25,488 nt of DNA from Anthropogastromicrobium aceti. Lineage in GTDB: Bacteria > Bacillota > Clostridia > Lachnospirales > Lachnospiraceae. Below the pieces are notes generated by a model. The model had not been told where the DNA came from. It saw only the letters and a list, made by a program, of their open reading frames with translations, and did not search any database. The DNA lies in assembly GCF_025567095.1 (NCBI RefSeq), contig NZ_JAOQJH010000040.1; one strand, 5' to 3'. A program made the translations under genes and the position numbers. Every line of letters begins with the position of its first letter. Position 1 is the first letter of the stretch. Below are positions 25,291 through 25,488 of the stretch, one piece after another.

Positions 25291-25488
25291 GGTCAAGCCC
25301 TCGACCGATTAGTAGCAGTCAGCTCCATGCTTTACAGCACTTCCACCCCTGCCCTATCAACCTCGTCGTCTTCAAGGGGTCTTACTCTTACGATTGGATA
25401 TCTCATCTTGAGGGGGGCTTCACGCTTAGATGCCTTCAGCGTTTATCCCGTCCCGACATGGCTACCCGGCCGTGGCGTTGATCGCCAA
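25291..25488 (-). rRNA. 23S rRNA, 3' end (partial)
   Basis: The reverse complement holds conserved 23S end sequence, including AAGATGAGATATCC and ACTAATCGGTCGAGGGCTTG. The gene continues past the right edge. The 3' end near 25291 is estimated from the conserved CTTGACC ending. No 5S gene or tRNA is seen between it and the terminator. Confidence 0.95.

Noticed and set aside
1..25488. Transposase, integrase, phage genes or tRNA genes
   Set aside because: I saw none of their motifs or cloverleaf sequences anywhere in the window.

Overview
The window looks like a piece of an AT-rich, Gram-positive Clostridia chromosome, most probably Lachnospiraceae. The basis is the type of rRNA leader and 23S end, the strong AGGAGG ribosome binding sites, the consensus sigma-A promoters, and the absence of outer-membrane Pel genes (no PelB or PelC). 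It lies between two rRNA operons that both run on the minus strand: promoters and leader of one at the left edge, the 3' end of a 23S gene and its terminator at the right edge. All assignments come from reading the sequence; no database search was run.

Left block (about 370-5325): a compact export module. Two small secreted-protein precursors (565-945 plus; 4265-4648 minus) share a nearly identical N-terminal leader ending in GLAEGVYAASGA, followed in each case by exactly 101 residues of a beta-strand-rich, Thr/Asn/Gly-rich core. With them are a PqqD-like/HprK-like kinase fusion (2761-4173 minus), an ABC exporter without a peptidase domain (995-2764 minus) and a Ser-His type S26 peptidase (4849-5325 plus). 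A hairpin with a T tract separates precursor 2 from the kinase and probably sets their ratio.

Central block (5335-22289): one long minus-strand operon. It starts with a small PqqD-like protein, then pelD (fused to an N-terminal SDR-like domain), pelE, an 808-residue GT-C-like membrane protein, a PelA-like DUF2194 protein, pelF and pelG. It continues with a DUF2304-like protein, a GT4, a DPM1-like GT2, a Wzx-type flippase, a GT2 and a frameshifted GT2. This is a Gram-positive Pel-type exopolysaccharide locus joined to a second glycan assembly set.

Right block (22487-25199): a nucleotidyltransferase of the PF14907 type runs divergently from the PqqD/pel operon. A GAF-GGDEF diguanylate cyclase follows on the minus strand, then the rRNA terminator and the 23S end. 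The cyclase lacks an inhibitory site, whereas PelD keeps the c-di-GMP binding RxxD motif, so signal producer and receptor are neighbours.

PqqD-like, HprK-like, S26 peptidase, PF14907 nucleotidyltransferase and ABC exporter genes are parts seen together in peptide export and modification clusters. Here they flank a pel operon and are served by a shared-leader precursor family. My main proposal is that the window holds a leader-guided system that exports small beta-sandwich proteins together with the polysaccharide they may bind.
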